A stretch of DNA of 64,000 bases from Nakamurella sp040546275 (GTDB taxonomy: Bacteria; Actinomycetota; Actinomycetes; Mycobacteriales; Nakamurellaceae): assembly GCF_040546275.1 (NCBI RefSeq), contig NZ_JBEPNO010000001.1:558001-622000 (forward strand). The letters run 5' to 3'. Below are positions 36,234-46,352 of this stretch, piece by piece; position 1 is the stretch's first letter; the number at the start of each line of letters is the position of its first letter. Under the pieces are notes generated by a model. The model saw only the letters and a list, made by a program, of their open reading frames with translations, did no database searches and was not told the origin of the DNA. The position numbers and the translations under genes were made by a program.

Positions 36234-36791
36234 TCAGCGGCGGACCGACCGCTCCACCACGTCGAGCACGGGCGACATCAGATCCCCCGGAAGCCCTTCG
36301 GCCAGGTGCGTGACGAGGCCTTCCAGGACCAGCTCCAGGTAGGACGCCAGCACCTCGACGTCCACGTCCGTGCGTAGGACGCCGGCTTCGCGCTGACGAT
36401 TGAGGCGGGCGCGGGTCGCCACCCTGACCTGTGCCGACTGGGCGGCCCAGGCGTCACGGAACCGCGGGTCCGTCCGCGCACGACGGGAAATCTCGAGCTG
36501 GGTGCCGAGCCAGCCGGTATCCGGCGCGTCGAGCATGGCGCGCATGACGGCCACCAGCCCCTCGCGGGCGACGGTCGCCGCCATCGCCGCCGCATCCTGC
36601 CCGGCCAGGGCCATGAAAACGGCGTCCTTGTCGGCGAAGTGGTGGAAGATGGCGCCCCGGCTCAGGCCGATCTCCTCCTCGAGCACCCGCACCGTCGCAC
36701 CCTCGTACCCGTGCCGCGCGAACGCGGCACGGGCACCGTCGAGGATCTGCTGGCGCCGGGCCTGCAGGTGATCCGGGCTGACCCGGGGCAT
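36234..36791 (-). CDS. acnR: TetR-family repressor of aconitase
   Basis: TetR regulator, 185 residues. The HTH covers about residues 12-55 (ILDGARAAFARHGYEGATVRVLEEEIGLSRGAIFHHFADKDAVF). It lies 10 bp downstream of acn, the arrangement of AcnR in corynebacteria and Rv1474c in M. tuberculosis, where it represses acn. The acn promoter in this window carries a near-consensus AcnR operator (39750-39765), which supports the assignment. The start MPRVSPDHLQ is the one shared by homologues. Confidence 0.9.
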   Translation of the reverse strand: MPRVSPDHLQARRQQILDGARAAFARHGYEGATVRVLEEEIGLSRGAIFHHFADKDAVFMALAGQDAAAMAATVAREGLVAVMRAMLDAPDTGWLGTQLEISRRARTDPRFRDAWAAQSAQVRVATRARLNRQREAGVLRTDVDVEVLASYLELVLEGLVTHLAEGLPGDLMSPVLDVVERSVRR

Positions 36792-36801
36792 GGCTTGCCG
36801 C

Positions 36802-39579
<2,778 letters not shown>

Positions 39580-39748
39580 GCGTTTCTCCTTCGAACATGG
39601 CGGTCGATCGTCCTGCGGCAGACGGACCCGGCGCAGGAGCTGCCCGGGCGGCGAGCCGGGCGGTGAAAGGTTGGTCGGCGGAGCGGCTCAACCCTACAAA
39701 GCCACGTCGTGACTCCGTGGGCCGGGCATCTCCGGCCGCGTGAATCAA

Positions 39749-39777
39749 ACAGTACGCTTGTCCTGCTAGAGGGGCAA
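39749..39777 (-). promoter_or_regulatory. acn promoter with AcnR operator
   Basis: On the minus strand TTGCCC (39772-39777) and TACTGT (39749-39754) are separated by exactly 17 bp. Inside lies CAGTAC-GCTT-GTCCTG (39750-39765, plus-strand reading). It matches 11 of the 12 half-site bases of the C. glutamicum AcnR consensus CAGNAC-N4-GTACTG. Binding would cover the -10 and spacer. The transcription start would be near 39742, giving a 5' leader of about 160 nt that begins with a GGCCGG/CCGGCC hairpin (39720-39737). Confidence 0.7.
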
Positions 39778-39794
39778 TCGACCTGGACGACAAG

Positions 39795-39829
39795 GGGCCC
39801 GGCCGGAGCTGGAAGCTCCGGCCGGGCCC
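39795..39829 (-). terminator. Strong hairpin terminator after the 39860-41476 gene
   Basis: A perfect 16-bp GC-rich stem (39795-39810 with 39814-39829) and a 3-nt loop lies 31 bp beyond the stop of the minus-strand gene. There is no T-run, as is common for actinobacterial terminators. It would insulate the acn promoter from the upstream transcript. Confidence 0.8.
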
Positions 39830-39859
39830 TGTCGTACTACCTGGACTGCGTGCTGCGGA

Positions 39860-41476
39860 CTACTTCTTGGCGAGCGCGATGAAGTAGTCGATGTCCCAGG
39901 GCTGCAGGCCCTTCAGGACACTGACGAAGATTTCCGCGTAGGACCGCACCGGGCTGGCGTACCACTTGCCGCCGTCCTGCGTCATCACGACACCGATGCC
40001 GATCAGCTGCTGGAACTCCTGGCCGATGATCTTGACGAGCTGCGGATCCATCCCGGACGACTCCGACCCACCGAAGGCCTTAGTGATGTAGCCGCTGATG
40101 GTGTCCTTGTTGAGGACGACGGCGGGCTGGCCGGGCACGGTGATCGTCAGGGACCCGGCGGCCGCGTCGCGGGCGACCTGGACGGACTTGCCGCCGACCG
40201 TGACGGTCGCGGTCTTCAGCGAAACAAGCTTGCCGCCGGCCACATCGGAAACGTTCCAGCTCATGTCGGAGTACTTGAAATCACCCAGCGCCGAACTGCT
40301 GCTCCTGGGGATGCGACTGGTGATCAGCTTGCCGTAGTCGTGCATGACGCCCATCTCGCCCGGTGGCAGCAGGCCGATCAGCTTGTCGTAGTCACCGCTG
40401 GTGGCAGCGGCGAGCAGCTGGTCCATCGTGTCCTCGGGGCTGGAGCCCCCGGTCGCGGCGATGAAGTCGGCTGCGGTGGGGTTACCGGCCTTGGCACCCT
40501 GCGCCCAGTAGTCGGCCGCGGTGTAGAAGAGGCTCGGGTACCACTTGCCGCCGCGGTCGACGGTGGAGATCCGGATCGGATGCCCCACCTTCTTGACCTC
40601 GTCGGCGATGTTGTAGGTCCGCGTCTGGGTCTTCAGCTTGTCCAGTTCACTGCCCGCTGCCGCCTTCACCTTGTCGGTGAGGGGGAGCTGCGACAGGTCG
40701 GTGGTGACCGTGACGGTGCCGCCGGTCAGCTTGACGACGGTGACGTGATCATTGATCTGGTCGGGATCGGGGCCGAACGTCAGGCCGGTGACGGTGATCT
40801 TCGAGCCGGTCAGCGAGGTGGCGCTGGCCGACGGCGCCAGGATCTCCAGGCGCTTGAGCTCGGTGAGGAACTCACCGTTCAGATCGGAGAACAGCGAAGC
40901 CTCGGCCGGATCCAGCTGATCGGCCACGCCGACCGGATCCTTCTGGCTGAGCGAGAGCAGCATCGCACTCGCGGCCTGCTGCGGGCTGGCCTGTCCACCC
41001 TCGCTCTTCGTGTCGCGGAATCCGAAGTACCAGACGCCGGTCCCGGCGAGCAGCGCGATGACGACGGCGACAACGGTCACGATCATCGGGGTGCGGCTCT
41101 TCTTGCCGGATCCGCCGCCGGAGGCAGGCGTGCCGATCGGGGCGTGCGGTGCACCGGTCGGCTGGCCATAGCCCTGGCCGAATGCCTGCTGCTGTCCGTA
41201 GCCGGTAGGGCCCTGCTGGCCGTAACCCTGGGCCGGCTGGCCGTAGACCGGCTGTCCGTCACCTTGCTGGCCGTAGCTCTGCTGGCCATGACCCTGCTGG
41301 TCGTGACCCGGGTAGGCCGAGCCCTGTGCCGGAGGGGACTGGGGCTGCCAGCCGGCTGGACCGGCGGGCTCCGTGCCGCCCTGGCCCGGGTGGGGCTGCC
41401 AGCCAGGCTGACCGCCCGGTACCGGGTTGCCCTGGGGCTGGCCGTACGGATTCTGTGGTCCGTAGTGCTCACTCAT
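39860..41476 (-). CDS. Membrane-anchored protein with Gln/Gly/Pro-rich N-terminus, unknown function
   Basis: A 538-residue protein. Residues 1-125 are low-complexity Gly/Gln/Pro/Tyr (repeats of YGQ, GQQ and YGQP). One transmembrane helix follows (TPMIVTVVAVVIALLAGTGVWYFGF, about 130-153). The remainder is extracytoplasmic and appears to hold two similar modules. The first is at about 165-320 (ASAMLLSLSQKDPVGVADQLDPAE...GGKWYPSLFYTAADY), and the second at about 345-530 (DTMDQLLAAATSGDYDKLIGLLPPGE...GGKWYASPVRSYAEI). The paired GGKWY(P/A)S endings support an internal duplication. The fold is probably of the NTF2 or DUF4878 kind; the function is unknown. ATG 41476 is preceded by GAGAGGGA. Confidence 0.78.
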   Translation of the reverse strand: MSEHYGPQNPYGQPQGNPVPGGQPGWQPHPGQGGTEPAGPAGWQPQSPPAQGSAYPGHDQQGHGQQSYGQQGDGQPVYGQPAQGYGQQGPTGYGQQQAFGQGYGQPTGAPHAPIGTPASGGGSGKKSRTPMIVTVVAVVIALLAGTGVWYFGFRDTKSEGGQASPQQAASAMLLSLSQKDPVGVADQLDPAEASLFSDLNGEFLTELKRLEILAPSASATSLTGSKITVTGLTFGPDPDQINDHVTVVKLTGGTVTVTTDLSQLPLTDKVKAAAGSELDKLKTQTRTYNIADEVKKVGHPIRISTVDRGGKWYPSLFYTAADYWAQGAKAGNPTAADFIAATGGSSPEDTMDQLLAAATSGDYDKLIGLLPPGEMGVMHDYGKLITSRIPRSSSSALGDFKYSDMSWNVSDVAGGKLVSLKTATVTVGGKSVQVARDAAAGSLTITVPGQPAVVLNKDTISGYITKAFGGSESSGMDPQLVKIIGQEFQQLIGIGVVMTQDGGKWYASPVRSYAEIFVSVLKGLQPWDIDYFIALAKK

Positions 41477-41496
41477 GGTGGCTGTTCCCTCTCATT

Positions 41497-41604
41497 TGAT
41501 TCCTGGTGATCGCTGCCGCTGGGTGATTCCTGGTGATCGCTGCCGCTGGGTGATTCCTGGTGATCGCTGCCGCTGGGTGATTCCTGGTGATGGCTATTGC
41601 GGGG
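41497..41604 (-). repeat. 27-bp tandem array in the leader of the 39860-41476 gene
   Basis: Three perfect copies (41497-41523, 41524-41550, 41551-41577) and one degenerate copy (41578-41604) of a 27-bp unit containing GATTCCTGGTGATCGCTGCC. The array starts 21 bp from the start codon of the downstream gene, and its last copy overlaps the stop codon region of the upstream gene (stop at 41594). Units abut directly with no spacers. Confidence 0.95.
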
Positions 41605-42253
41605 ACTGCTCGAGCGCGGTGGTCGCGACGTCCGGCCGGTGGGACCACCCGGGGACGCCGGGCGTGCTGTCCTGGTTCCGACGCGGCGTCGGGCCGGGCG
41701 GTTCCGCTGTGGATGAGATGGTTCGGCTCGCCGTGATACGTGCGCGGTGCCTGCGCCGGCGGCGCAGTGCGAGCAGCACCGTGATCGCACCGGTGGCCGC
41801 CGCCAGCGCACCGACGACCGTCACCACCGGTCCGGTGTACGCGAGGGTCACCCCGGCACCGGCATGCCCGCCGGCGACGGCCAGGACACCACCACCGATG
41901 ACACCGGTCAGCATCCCGAACAACAGCGTCATCACCGCGGCGGTGCGGAAGAGGCGGACGATTCCGGCGATCAGCCCGATCATGGCCACCGGTCCGAGGA
42001 ACGGCCACCAGGACAGCGCGGTCGCCCCGAACCCGTCGCCCAGCAGACCGAGCCGCCCGACGATGCCGACGATCGAGTAGCTGTTGCGGAGCACGCCCCC
42101 GGAGGACAGCCACGGCAGGAACGTTCCGACCAGCACGGCAACCACGCCGGCGACCCCGAGGACGGCGCCGATCAGGAGGGCGGTCCGGGGCGCCGGGCGC
42201 GGTGCTGCCTGCGCCCCGAAAACCGGCGGGGAGGACTGCGGCGGGACGGACAC
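41594..42253 (-). CDS. Membrane protein with four helices, unknown function
   Basis: A 219-residue protein from GTG 42253. The N-terminus is Pro/Ala-rich. The hydrophobic segments are LLIGAVLGVAGVVAVLVGTFLPWL, GPVAMIGLIAGIVRLF, VMTLLFGMLTGVIGGGVLAVAGG and YTGPVVTVVGALAAATGAITVLLAL, followed by RRRRRH and a polar Pro/Ser/Thr tail. The FLPWLSSGGV loop after the first helix is common in actinobacterial membrane proteins of the DUF-type GxWxPW group. A longer frame to 42379 exists but adds a non-conserved, charged N-terminus. The family is uncertain. The 27-bp array begins at its 3' end. Confidence 0.65.
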   Translation of the reverse strand: MSVPPQSSPPVFGAQAAPRPAPRTALLIGAVLGVAGVVAVLVGTFLPWLSSGGVLRNSYSIVGIVGRLGLLGDGFGATALSWWPFLGPVAMIGLIAGIVRLFRTAAVMTLLFGMLTGVIGGGVLAVAGGHAGAGVTLAYTGPVVTVVGALAAATGAITVLLALRRRRRHRARITASRTISSTAEPPGPTPRRNQDSTPGVPGWSHRPDVATTALEQSPQ

Positions 42254-42462
42254 GGCTCCAGTGTGACCGATCGATCGGGTCGACCTTCGACCTTTCCGGG
42301 GATTGACCCTTCCGAAATCGAATTGGTCGGTCCGTTCGAGCCTCCAAAGGGCGACGGCTGCGGTCACGGGGAGTGACAACGGAGGCAGCCACTTTCCGAA
42401 CGGTTGACATCATTCCCAATGTCCGTTTTGGGACACGTGGGTTTACAGTGACAACTGGCATA

Positions 42463-42595
42463 TTGGGGGACCAGAGTGGCAAAGTGATACTTGGCGTGCT
42501 GGATTGACAGTGATGATCGTCATGAGCAGTGAGGGTCATCACCCTGCTGGACGTAGAAGCAGTAGGCGTTGCCCGGGTTCGCCCGGACCCTGCTG
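42463..42595 (+). promoter_or_regulatory. Candidate promoter and structured leader of the NlpC/P60 gene
   Basis: The 386-bp gene-free region 42254-42639 contains TTGGGG (42463-42468) and GATACT (42486-42491) with a 17-bp spacer. Downstream, ACCCTGCTG occurs twice (42541-42549 and 42587-42595). Both copies can pair with AGCAGTAGG (42558-42566), giving mutually exclusive stems. A CCGGG-UUCG-CCCGG hairpin (42573-42586) lies between. The element does not resemble the c-di-AMP riboswitch that precedes similar genes elsewhere. I see no other feature in the region. Confidence 0.3.
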
Positions 42596-42639
42596 TCCAA
42601 GAAAACGGTCCCGTGGCTTTTCGCGGGGGAGGAGTTGTC

Positions 42640-44448
42640 GTGGCGCCAGCCGGACGCATTCGATCCGTCCTGACCACCGCTGTCTGCGCCGTGCTGAGCA
42701 TCGCTCTCTTCGTGGGAGTGAGTGCTCCGGCAGGTGCTGTACCGCCGCCGCCGCCCAATCCCTCCGATCAACAGATCCAGGATTCCAAGGACAGCGCGAC
42801 GGCCAGTGCCGCGGAGGTCGGGCGGCTGTCCGGGCTGGTGTCGGCCACCGAGGGCGACATCACCCGGCTCAACGACGACATGGAACTCAAAGGCGAGCTC
42901 GTCAAGAAGGCCATGATCGATCAGCAGCTGGCCGAGTCGGACGCGGCCAACGCCGAGGCGGCCGCCCAGACCGCGCTCGAGGTCGCGGGGAACGCCGGCG
43001 GCGCGATCACCGTGGCCAAGGACAAGGCGGCGGCCTTTGCTGCTGCGTCATTCCGGCAGGGATCCGTCCTTGGATCGATGACGGCGCTGATGGACGCCTC
43101 CAGCGCCAGTGATCTGCTGGCCCGTCAGGAGATGCTGAACGAGGTCTCAAAGTCGCAGCTGGATGTGATCGCCACACTGCAGACCACACTGAGCGACAAG
43201 GCGAACCTGGACTCCGACGCCAAGGTGGCCCGTGCCGCCGCCGCCGCCGCCCAGGTGGCGGCCGAGCGGGCCGCGCAGACCGCGCAACAGGCCAAGCGGA
43301 CCGCCGACGATGCCTTCGTGGCCGGAAAGGCGCAGTTGGCGACGCTCAACACGCAGCTGGACCAGCAGGAGAACGACTACCAGCTGGCGCTCAGCAAGGT
43401 CGCCGATCTGAAGGATCAGCGGGCTCAGTACGACCAGTGGCTTGCCGCCAAGAAGGCAGAGGAGGAGCGGCTGCGCCTCGAGGCCATTGCCAGGGCCAAG
43501 GCGCTGGCTGCCGCGAAGGCGGCCGCCGCCAAGGCTGCCGCCGAGAAGGCCGCGGCCCTGGCCGCCGCGGAAGCTCGGGCCAAGGCTGCCGAACGAGCCC
43601 GGCTCCAGGCCATCGCGGTGGCCGAGGCGAAAGCGGCGGCGGCCAAGGCCGCTGCCGACAAGGTTGCCGCCGAGCAGGCAGCACGACTCGCGAAGAAGCG
43701 GTTCGACGACGAGCAGGCGCAGTTGAAGGCGGCCGCAGCAGCCCGGAAGGCGGCAGCCGCCCAGGCGGCGGCCGCCGCGGCCAACGCCGCGAAGAACAAC
43801 GTGCCGAAGAACCCCACCGTCTACTACGCCAACTGCGCTGCGGCCGTGCAGGCCGGTGTTGCTCCCATTGCCATCGGTCAGCCGGGATACCGGAAGGCGC
43901 TGGACACCAACGGGAACGGCATCGCCTGCGAGTTCCTGCACGGCGGCGGTTCCAGCACCACGACGGCCACCTCCCACAGCACCACGTCGTCCAGCACCGG
44001 ATCCGGCGGCTGGACAGCGGCCAAGGGTGAGGCGGCGGTGGCCGCCGCCGAGCAGTGGGTGGGCACGCCCTACTCCTGGGGCGGTGGCAACAGCAGTGGC
44101 CCGACGCTCGGGATCTGTGGTCCGAACGGGGCCGAGAACGACTGCAACGTCGTCGGTTTCGACTGCTCCGGGCTCACGTCCTACGGCTGGGCGCAGGAGG
44201 GCATCTCCATCCCCAACTACTCGGTGTACCAGTACACGTTGGGGCAGCACATCTCCCAGTCCGACCTGCTGCCGGGCGACCTGCTCTTCTACGCCAACAA
44301 CACGTCGGACCCGAGCACGATCCACCACGTGACGATGTATGCGGGCAACGGGATGATGGTCGAGGCGCCGTACTCGGGCGCCTACGTCCACGTCACCTCG
44401 GCAGAATTCGGCAACGGCTACATCGGTGCCACCCGCATCGGCACCTGA
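42640..44448 (+). CDS. RipA-like NlpC/P60 peptidoglycan endopeptidase with Excalibur domain
   Basis: Secreted cell-wall hydrolase of 602 residues from GTG 42640, six bases after GGGGGAGGAG. A signal peptide (cleavage near AGA-VPP, residue 33) is followed by coiled coil (about 40-240). An Ala/Lys-rich helical stalk follows at about 265-385. The Excalibur Ca2+-binding domain is at about 392-432 (YYANCAAAVQAGVAPIAIGQPGYRKAL...NGNGIACE). A Ser/Thr linker leads to an NlpC/P60 domain with Cys509 (FDCSGLTSYGW) and a catalytic His near 562 (IHHVTMYAG). The coiled coil probably holds the enzyme inactive, as in RipA. It sits upstream of moxR, like ripA-ripB (Rv1477-Rv1478). Confidence 0.93.
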   Translation: MAPAGRIRSVLTTAVCAVLSIALFVGVSAPAGAVPPPPPNPSDQQIQDSKDSATASAAEVGRLSGLVSATEGDITRLNDDMELKGELVKKAMIDQQLAESDAANAEAAAQTALEVAGNAGGAITVAKDKAAAFAAASFRQGSVLGSMTALMDASSASDLLARQEMLNEVSKSQLDVIATLQTTLSDKANLDSDAKVARAAAAAAQVAAERAAQTAQQAKRTADDAFVAGKAQLATLNTQLDQQENDYQLALSKVADLKDQRAQYDQWLAAKKAEEERLRLEAIARAKALAAAKAAAAKAAAEKAAALAAAEARAKAAERARLQAIAVAEAKAAAAKAAADKVAAEQAARLAKKRFDDEQAQLKAAAAARKAAAAQAAAAAANAAKNNVPKNPTVYYANCAAAVQAGVAPIAIGQPGYRKALDTNGNGIACEFLHGGGSSTTTATSHSTTSSSTGSGGWTAAKGEAAVAAAEQWVGTPYSWGGGNSSGPTLGICGPNGAENDCNVVGFDCSGLTSYGWAQEGISIPNYSVYQYTLGQHISQSDLLPGDLLFYANNTSDPSTIHHVTMYAGNGMMVEAPYSGAYVHVTSAEFGNGYIGATRIGT

Positions 44449-45052
44449 CCGGCCCGGGCTGGCGGTCATCGTGGCCGGTGGCGCCGGCCGACGGCTCGGT
44501 CTGGTGGACAAACCCGCACTGACGATCGACGGGAGGACGCTGCTGTCGGTCGCACTGGCCGCCGTGGCACCGGCCAGGACGGTGGTCGTCGGGCCGTCCC
44601 GGGAACTCTCCGCGGACGTGCTCCAGATCCGTGAGAACCCCCCCGGTGGCGGCCCCGCAGCCGCGCTGGCGGCCGGCCTGGCCGCCCTGGCCGATTCGGA
44701 GATCGGCAGCGACCGCGACGAGTTGGTGGTCGTCCTGGCCTCCGATCTGCCGGGGATCGACGCGGCAGCCGTCGACGACCTGGCCCGGGCGCTCTCGAGC
44801 ACGGGAGTCGACGGCGCTGTCCTGGTCGACGTCGACGGCCGGAGCCAGTACCTCGCCGGGGTCTGGCGATGGGGCCCGCTGACGGCGGCCGTCCGATCGC
44901 GGACGTCCTGGCACGACGCGCGCCTCGCCGACCTCCTCGAACCGCTCATCGGCGCCAGGGTGCCCGCCGCCCGAGCCATCACCTCAGACATCAACACCCC
45001 GGCTGATCTGGCGAAATGGCGGCCGTCCGGGCCTGCGGCCGGCGACAGCTGA
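44426..45052 (+). CDS. MobA-like nucleotidyltransferase
   Basis: NTP-transferase domain protein of 208 residues, related to molybdenum cofactor guanylyltransferase. It has AVIVAGGAGRRLGLVDKPAL (the signature loop, residues 13-32; MobA usually has GGxSxRMGxDK), ENPPGGGPAAALAAGLAAL and VVVLASDLPGIDA. The GTG start at 44426 lies 23 bp inside the preceding gene; there is no other good start. It might serve molybdopterin, but other MobA-fold enzymes transfer nucleotides to other acceptors, so the symbol is left open. Confidence 0.82.
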   Translation: MPPASAPDRPGLAVIVAGGAGRRLGLVDKPALTIDGRTLLSVALAAVAPARTVVVGPSRELSADVLQIRENPPGGGPAAALAAGLAALADSEIGSDRDELVVVLASDLPGIDAAAVDDLARALSSTGVDGAVLVDVDGRSQYLAGVWRWGPLTAAVRSRTSWHDARLADLLEPLIGARVPAARAITSDINTPADLAKWRPSGPAAGDS

Positions 45053-45101
45053 GCGCCGGATCCCGGCAAGCGCCCGCGGCAGGCCATGATGGGGTGGTGA
45101 G

Positions 45102-46352
45102 ATGGACCAACAGCAGGCAACAGGTGAGGAGCAGCCGGTGACGGCCGAGCCAACGAACGGACCCGAGTTCAACCGATCGAGGTCGGGCGCAATCCAGCCC
45201 ACCCCGGTCCCATCGGGGCCGTTCGCCACTCCCACCACCGCGCCGGGCGGTGCCGGCGCGCCGGGCACCATCGGCGGGTATACCGGACCGCCGCGTCCCT
45301 ATGCGCAGGTGTCGGCCCCGGCCGCCTATCAGGGCGTCCCGCCTGCCGTCACCGAGCGGCCGGGACCGGCTCGGGACGCCGCGCTGCTGGAGCGCACCGT
45401 GTTCGAGGTCAAGAAGGTGATCGTCGGCCAGGACCGATTGGTCGAGCGGATGCTGGTCGGTCTCCTGGCCAAGGGCCACCTGCTCATCGAGGGCGTCCCC
45501 GGTGTGGCGAAGACCCTGGCCGTCGAGACCTTCGCGAGGGTCGTCGGCGGCACCTTCTCGCGCATCCAGTTCACCCCCGACCTGGTCCCGTCGGATCTGC
45601 TCGGCACCAGGATCTACCGTGCCGGACGCGAGGAGTTCGACACCGAACTCGGCCCCGTCGTGGCCAACTTCGTCCTGACCGACGAGATCAACCGCGCACC
45701 CGCCAAAGTGCAGTCGGCGCTGCTCGAGGTGATGGCCGAGCGGCACGTCTCGATCGGCGGCAAGACGTACCCGATGCCCGACCCGTTCCTGGTGATGGCC
45801 ACCCAGAACCCGATCGAGAACGAGGGGGTCTACCCGCTTCCCGAGGCGCAGCGCGACCGCTTCCTGTTCAAGCTCATGGTCGGCTACCCGGAGCCCGACG
45901 AGGAGCGCGAGATCGTCTACCGGATGGGCGTGACGCCGCCGGTCGCACAGCAGGTGCTGCCGATCGAGGAGCTGTCACGGCTGCAGCAGGTGGCCGCCAA
46001 CGTCTTCGTCCACCACGCACTGGTCGACTACGTGGTGCGACTCGTCTACGCCACCCGGACGCCGGCCGAGCACGGGCTGCCCGACGTCGCCTCCTGGTTG
46101 TCCTACGGTGCGTCGCCTCGTGCATCACTCGGGATCATCGCGGCCGCACGCGCACTCGCCCTCGTGCGGGGCCGCGATTTCGTCGTGCCGCAGGACGTCG
46201 TTGACGTGGCCCCTGACGTGCTGCGTCATCGCCTGGTGCTGTCCTACGACGCGCTGGCCGACGGGGTACCCGTCGACACCATCCTGACCAGGCTGCTGCG
46301 GGTGATCCCGCTCCCACAGGTCAGTCCGTACACCAACTCGGGTGTCGCCTGA
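45102..46352 (+). CDS. moxR: MoxR-family AAA+ ATPase
   Basis: AAA+ chaperone-like ATPase, homologue of Rv1479 (MoxR1), 416 residues. The first 80 or so residues are a Pro/Gly-rich extension not shared by all members. Walker A is LIEGVPGVAKTLAVE (about residue 125), Walker B FVLTDEINRAPAKVQSALLEVM, and sensor 1 FLVMATQNPIENEGVYPLPEAQ with the arginine in DRFLFK. MoxR proteins work with the co-encoded DUF58 and VWA proteins, which follow here. The start ATG lies in GTGAGATGG with no strong ribosome site. Confidence 0.94.
   Translation: MDQQQATGEEQPVTAEPTNGPEFNRSRSGAIQPTPVPSGPFATPTTAPGGAGAPGTIGGYTGPPRPYAQVSAPAAYQGVPPAVTERPGPARDAALLERTVFEVKKVIVGQDRLVERMLVGLLAKGHLLIEGVPGVAKTLAVETFARVVGGTFSRIQFTPDLVPSDLLGTRIYRAGREEFDTELGPVVANFVLTDEINRAPAKVQSALLEVMAERHVSIGGKTYPMPDPFLVMATQNPIENEGVYPLPEAQRDRFLFKLMVGYPEPDEEREIVYRMGVTPPVAQQVLPIEELSRLQQVAANVFVHHALVDYVVRLVYATRTPAEHGLPDVASWLSYGASPRASLGIIAAARALALVRGRDFVVPQDVVDVAPDVLRHRLVLSYDALADGVPVDTILTRLLRVIPLPQVSPYTNSGVA

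Noticed and set aside
41497..41604. 27-bp repeats that look like a CRISPR array
   Set aside because: The units abut directly with no unique spacers, and no cas genes are nearby; it is a plain tandem repeat.
42320..42360. tRNA-like GTTCGA segment
   Set aside because: No acceptor stem, anticodon arm or D-arm can be folded around it. No tRNA was found anywhere in the window.
42380..42639. c-di-AMP (ydaO-type) riboswitch before the NlpC/P60 gene
   Set aside because: Looked for because related genes often have one; the conserved core sequences are not present.
41469..42758. A 429-residue minus-strand frame with repeated NHPAAAITR
   Set aside because: It is the 27-bp array read in another frame and overlaps the better-supported membrane protein gene; its composition is not protein-like elsewhere.
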